From an uncultured Collinsella sp. (lineage in GTDB: Bacteria; Actinomycetota; Coriobacteriia; Coriobacteriales; Coriobacteriaceae): a DNA stretch of 8,252 nt. This document shows, piece after piece, positions 5,610-8,252 of this stretch; the first letter of the stretch is position 1; every line of letters begins with the position of its first letter. The notes beneath the pieces are model-generated. The model was given only the letters and a program-made list of their open reading frames with translations. It ran no database searches and was not told where the DNA came from. Position numbers and translations under genes: made by a program. The stretch covers positions 1 through 8,252 of the forward strand of contig USOF01000041.1 of assembly GCA_900556285.1 (NCBI GenBank), written 5' to 3'.

Positions 5610-6146
5610 CTACCCTCTCCTCTTTTCGCTCGATTCGCTATTCGCGCCATCGTCAGCCTCGTCCTTGCGCGGCAGACGGCCGGCAACTGTCTCGCGCAGC
5701 GCGCACCATTTGTCTGCCAGGCACACAATCCATGCCTCACGACACGTCGGCGGCACCGGCACCAGTGGAAACATATGCCGCACGATAATACTCCGCTCGC
5801 GCGGCGTCAGCTCAAAATCTTCCTCGGCACGCGCCAGGGCAAAAAACGGGTGGCGAAAGCCATGCAGCCGATGGCTTGGGTCGGGATCGTGCCAGTCATA
5901 GAGAAAGTAGTCGTGCAGCAAGGCTCCGCGCAGCAGCGAGGCACGGTCGACCGAAATGCCAGCACGGCCCAAGCGCTCGGCAAAGGACAGGCTCGCCCGC
6001 GCAACCGAAGTTACATGTGCATAGACCGTCACGTCACCATGCTGGATAAACTCGTGCGTCAGGTCCAAGCGGCCTGCCTGGGCCAGCTGGCGGGCGGCAT
6101 AGTCGACCTCGTGCGCGATTTTCTCGGCACGAACGGCATCGAACAT
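5610..6146 (-). CDS. HD-domain hydrolase
   Basis: A 178-residue cytoplasmic protein. The HD-superfamily metal ligands appear in order: His-44 (YAHVTSVAR), His-78/Asp-79 (ALLHDYFLYDWHD) and Asp-144 (CLADKWCAL). Further conserved residues are HGFRHP (95-100) and RHMFP (123-127). This matches a small HD family common in anaerobic Firmicutes and Coriobacteriia, presumably a phosphohydrolase; the substrate is unknown. ATG at 6146 has the very strong AAGGAGG site four bases upstream, so I prefer it to the in-frame ATG at 6191. The last 20 residues are charged and low in complexity. It is the first gene of a two-gene operon with the CmpB-like membrane protein, and diverges from the dxs-like gene with a 227-bp gap between starts. 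Confidence 0.88.
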   Translation of the reverse strand: MFDAVRAEKIAHEVDYAARQLAQAGRLDLTHEFIQHGDVTVYAHVTSVARASLSFAERLGRAGISVDRASLLRGALLHDYFLYDWHDPDPSHRLHGFRHPFFALARAEEDFELTPRERSIIVRHMFPLVPVPPTCREAWIVCLADKWCALRETVAGRLPRKDEADDGANSESSEKRRG

Positions 6147-6194
6147 GCTGCCTCCTTCCAGCGGCTCACGGCGGCAAGCCACGGCCCGCACGCA

Positions 6195-6222
6195 TTGAAT
6201 AAATCATCATCGAATGTATCAG
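6195..6222 (+). promoter_or_regulatory. Candidate weak promoter for the dxs-like gene
   Basis: TTGAAT (6195-6200) and TATCAG (6217-6222) are separated by 16 bases; each matches the sigma-70 consensus in four of six positions. Transcription would start near 6229, directly beside the palindrome at 6232-6249. It sits in the only AT-richer part of the divergent region. The match is weak and given only as a candidate. Confidence 0.25.
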
Positions 6223-6231
6223 TATGGCATC

Positions 6232-6249
6232 GGACAAAACGTTTTGCCC
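6232..6249. promoter_or_regulatory. CG-centred palindrome, LacI-type operator candidate
   Basis: CAAAACGTTTTG (6235-6246) is a perfect 12-bp palindrome. Beyond one mismatched pair (6234/6247) the symmetry continues with GG/CC, giving 18 bp. The AAACGTTT core with CG at the centre is the form typical of LacI-family operators. It lies in the shared region between the divergent HD and dxs-like genes, just past a candidate dxs promoter. No LacI-type gene is in the window. Confidence 0.4.
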
Positions 6250-6334
6250 CGCCAGTTGGCGAATTACCGCGCCGCCGTCACATATCAAACGCCAAAATGT
6301 GCGAGACTGTTTTGTGTAATTGTGCCGGCCGAGG

Positions 6335-6348
6335 GAGCGCCGGCGCTC
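6335..6348. repeat. 14-bp perfect GC-rich palindrome in the dxs leader
   Basis: GAGCGCCGGCGCTC is fully self-complementary and lies ten bases before the GGAG ribosome binding site of the dxs-like gene. As RNA it could make a 5-bp hairpin with a CCGG loop. In DNA this GC-rich, such a palindrome may be chance; no role is claimed. Confidence 0.4.
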
Positions 6349-6373
6349 GATTCGCATGGAGTAACCCACAACG

Positions 6374-8155
6374 ATGCTGCTTACGCAAACGACAACGCCC
6401 GAGGACGTCAAGGCTCTTAATCGCGCTGAGCTCCCGCAGCTCTGCGATGAGATTCGCCACGCCATCCTCGAAAGCTCCGCCGCTGTCGGCGGACACGTTG
6501 CACCCAACCTGGGCGTCGTTGAGCTCACGGTCGCGCTCCATCGCGTGTTTAACTCCCCCACCGACAAGATTGTCTTTGACGTGTCGCACCAGACCTACGC
6601 CCACAAGGCGCTGACCGGGCGCGCGTACACCTATATCGACCCGGAGCGCTTTGGCGAGGCCTCTGGCTTTGCCAATCCCGACGAGTCCGAGCATGACCTG
6701 TTTGCCATGGGCCATACCTCCACGTCGGTGAGCTTGGGCTGCGGCCTTGCCCACGCGCGCGACCTGGCGGGTGACACGTATAACGTCATTACTGTTATTG
6801 GCGACGGCTCGCTTTCGGGCGGCCTGGCGTTTGAGGGCTTTAACAATGCCGCCGAGCTCGACAGCAACCTGATCATCATCGTCAACGATAACGACCAGTC
6901 CATTGCCGAAAACCACGGTGGCCTCTATCGCAATCTGGCCGAGCTGCGTGCCAGCAACGGCACCTGCGAGCGCAACGTTTTCCGCGCGCTGGGGCTCGAC
7001 TATCGCTACCTGGCCGCCGGCAACGATGTCCAAGCGCTGGTCGATACGCTGCAGGAGCTGCGCGATATCGATCACCCCATCGTGCTGCACGTCTCGACCG
7101 CCAAGGGCAAGGGCTTTGAGCCAGCCCAGAGCGATCCCGAGAACTGGCATCATGTGGGGCCCTTCGATATGGCAACCGGCCGCAAACTTTGCCCGGGCCA
7201 CCCGAGCGAGCCCGCACCGCGCACCTATGCCGATATTACGGGCGAGGCGCTCAGCGCCGCCATCGAGCGCGATCCGCAGGTCGTGGGCATCACGGCCGCC
7301 ACGCCCTACATCATGGGCTTTACACCCGAGCTTCGCGCCGCGGCAGGCAAGCAGTTTGTCGACGTGGGCATTGCCGAGGAGCACGCCGTGACCTCTGCCA
7401 CCGCGCTTGCACGCTCGGGCGCCAAGCCAGTCTTTGGTGTGTACGGCACGTTTTTGCAGCGCGCCTACGACGAGCTGTGGCACGACCTGTGCCTCAACGA
7501 CGCCTCTGCAACCATCCTGGTGTTTGGCGCGTCGATCTTTGGCACCACGTCCGAGACGCACCTCTCGTTCTTTGATATTTCCATGCTGGGCGGACTTCCC
7601 AACATGCGCTACCTAGCGCCGGCCTGCATGGAGGAATACCTGTCCATGCTGAGCTGGTCGCTCAACCACCGCGAGCATCCCGTGGCAATCCGCGTACCGG
7701 GCATCGGCTTGGTAAGCCGCCCCGATCTGGCGCCCGCCGAGGGCACCGGCTACAGCGTCGTTCGCTACAACGTGGTGCGCCAGGGTCGCGACGTTGCCGT
7801 GCTCGCGCTCGGCGATTTCTTTGAGCTGGGCGAGCGCGTGGCAAACCGTCTGACTGCCGAGTACGGTATCGAGGCCACACTCGTCAACCCGCGCTTTACA
7901 ACCGAGCTCGACCGCGAGTTCCTCGACAGTCTTGCCGCCGAGCATCGCGTTGTTGTCACCCTCGAGGACGGCATCTTGGACGGCGGCTGGGGCGAGCGCG
8001 TGGCATGTTATCTAGCATGCACGCCGTTGCGCACGCGCACCTTCGGCATCGCCAAGGGCTTCCCCGACCGCTACGACCCCAACGAACTGCTCGCGCAGAA
8101 CGGCATGACGGTCGAGAACATGGCCGCCGAAGCCGCAAGGCTTCTCAACGAGTAA
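6374..8155 (+). CDS. dxs: 1-deoxy-D-xylulose-5-phosphate synthase-like enzyme
   Basis: A 593-residue thiamine-diphosphate enzyme, shorter than the usual 610-640. DXS joins pyruvate and glyceraldehyde 3-phosphate to make deoxyxylulose 5-phosphate for the MEP isoprenoid pathway and for thiamine/pyridoxal synthesis. Domain 1 (about 1-265) has His-41 (GGHVAPNLG), His-72 (VSHQTYAHK) and the ThDP/Mg motif from GDGS (143) to NDN (171-173). Domain 2 (about 283-445) has the catalytic Glu-335 (GIAEEHAVT), YGTFLQRAYDE (357-367), His-396 and Arg-440. Domain 3 is the transketolase C-terminal domain (about 465-590). The segment equal to E. coli DRAGxVGADGxTH reads FGASIFGTTSETH, so Arg-420 and Asp-427 are Gly-385 and Thr-392. 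This is the variant subfamily seen in anaerobes. ATG at 6374 has GGAG with a rather long 12-base spacing. It stands alone, followed by a strong terminator. Confidence 0.88.
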   Translation: MLLTQTTTPEDVKALNRAELPQLCDEIRHAILESSAAVGGHVAPNLGVVELTVALHRVFNSPTDKIVFDVSHQTYAHKALTGRAYTYIDPERFGEASGFANPDESEHDLFAMGHTSTSVSLGCGLAHARDLAGDTYNVITVIGDGSLSGGLAFEGFNNAAELDSNLIIIVNDNDQSIAENHGGLYRNLAELRASNGTCERNVFRALGLDYRYLAAGNDVQALVDTLQELRDIDHPIVLHVSTAKGKGFEPAQSDPENWHHVGPFDMATGRKLCPGHPSEPAPRTYADITGEALSAAIERDPQVVGITAATPYIMGFTPELRAAAGKQFVDVGIAEEHAVTSATALARSGAKPVFGVYGTFLQRAYDELWHDLCLNDASATILVFGASIFGTTSETHLSFFDISMLGGLPNMRYLAPACMEEYLSMLSWSLNHREHPVAIRVPGIGLVSRPDLAPAEGTGYSVVRYNVVRQGRDVAVLALGDFFELGERVANRLTAEYGIEATLVNPRFTTELDREFLDSLAAEHRVVVTLEDGILDGGWGERVACYLACTPLRTRTFGIAKGFPDRYDPNELLAQNGMTVENMAAEAARLLNE

Positions 8156-8193
8156 AAAACCTCCGCAAGGGAAGCACCCCTGCGGAGGTTTTT
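8155..8193 (+). terminator. Strong intrinsic terminator after the dxs-like gene
   Basis: The arms at 8155-8167 and 8181-8193 are exactly complementary over 13 bp: an A-run plus CCTCCGCA, and TGCGGAGG plus a T-run. The loop is 13 bases. The T-run continues as TTTTTATTT. It overlaps the last base of the dxs stop codon. The A-run on the other side lets it work in both directions. Confidence 0.93.
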
Positions 8194-8252
8194 ATTTGGC
8201 TCTGTTAGACCAGGATTGACATACATGTGTCCCCACGGTGCCATATCTTTGA
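8194..8252. other. Intergenic end of window, no gene seen
   Basis: The 59 bases after the terminator contain a consensus-like TTGACA (8216-8221) but no matching -10 at a 16-18 bp distance before the edge. The inverted tetramers GACA/TGTC at 8218-8231 are too short to interpret. A downstream gene may start beyond the window. Confidence 0.3.

Noticed and set aside
6356..6364. Minimal upstream frame ATG GAG TAA before dxs
   Set aside because: It simply contains the GGAG ribosome binding site and has no ribosome binding site of its own; likely chance.
5469..6614. 381-residue plus-strand open frame
   Set aside because: Runs across the CmpB-like, HD and dxs starts in the wrong frame; composition is Arg/Thr/Pro-rich with no domain.
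6278..7561. 427-residue minus-strand open frame
   Set aside because: Antisense to the clearly coding dxs-like gene; no recognisable domain, and long shadow frames are expected at this GC content.
8216..8252. Promoter at the right edge from TTGACA
   Set aside because: No acceptable -10 hexamer at a 16-18 bp distance within the window.

Overview
The window looks like chromosomal DNA of a high-GC anaerobic actinobacterium. My best guess is a gut Coriobacteriia of the Collinsella/Olsenella kind. I base this on GC-rich codon use in most genes, a short DXS of the type also seen in anaerobic Firmicutes, a CmpB-family membrane protein next to an HD hydrolase, and an amt-glnK pair preceded by a GlnR-like box. 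The genus is an inference; no rRNA or other marker gene is present.

Left part (1-2311, minus strand): the 5' end of a HAD-family phosphatase runs off the left edge. To its right are an MFS efflux-type transporter (285-1547) and the TetR-family repressor gene before it (1649-2311). Between tetR and the transporter lie two matching 25-bp palindromes, 65 bp apart centre to centre, with a likely intrinsic terminator between them. This reads as a self-contained repressor/efflux module. The transporter gene is visibly less GC-rich than its neighbours.

Middle part (2386-4586, minus strand): amt (ammonium channel) is followed by glnK (PII regulator), separated by 155 bp that can fold into a long imperfect stem. 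The PII protein lacks the Tyr-51 that is modified in other bacteria. Upstream of amt is a 429-bp non-coding region. It holds four GNAAC half-sites at exact 11-bp steps, matching the actinobacterial GlnR operator layout, and further out an array of four near-identical 22-26 bp palindromes spaced 40-41 bp. I cannot match the array to any known element, and it is the most unusual feature of the window.

Right part (4587-8252): an HD-domain hydrolase (5610-6146) and a CmpB-type membrane protein (4587-5606) form a tight two-gene minus-strand operon. It diverges from a plus-strand dxs-like gene (6374-8155), which ends in a strong terminator. The 227-bp divergent region carries a LacI-type CG-centred palindrome beside a weak candidate promoter. 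The DXS-like enzyme keeps its thiamine diphosphate residues and general-acid histidines but lacks the equivalents of E. coli Arg-420 and Asp-427, so its exact substrate deserves caution.
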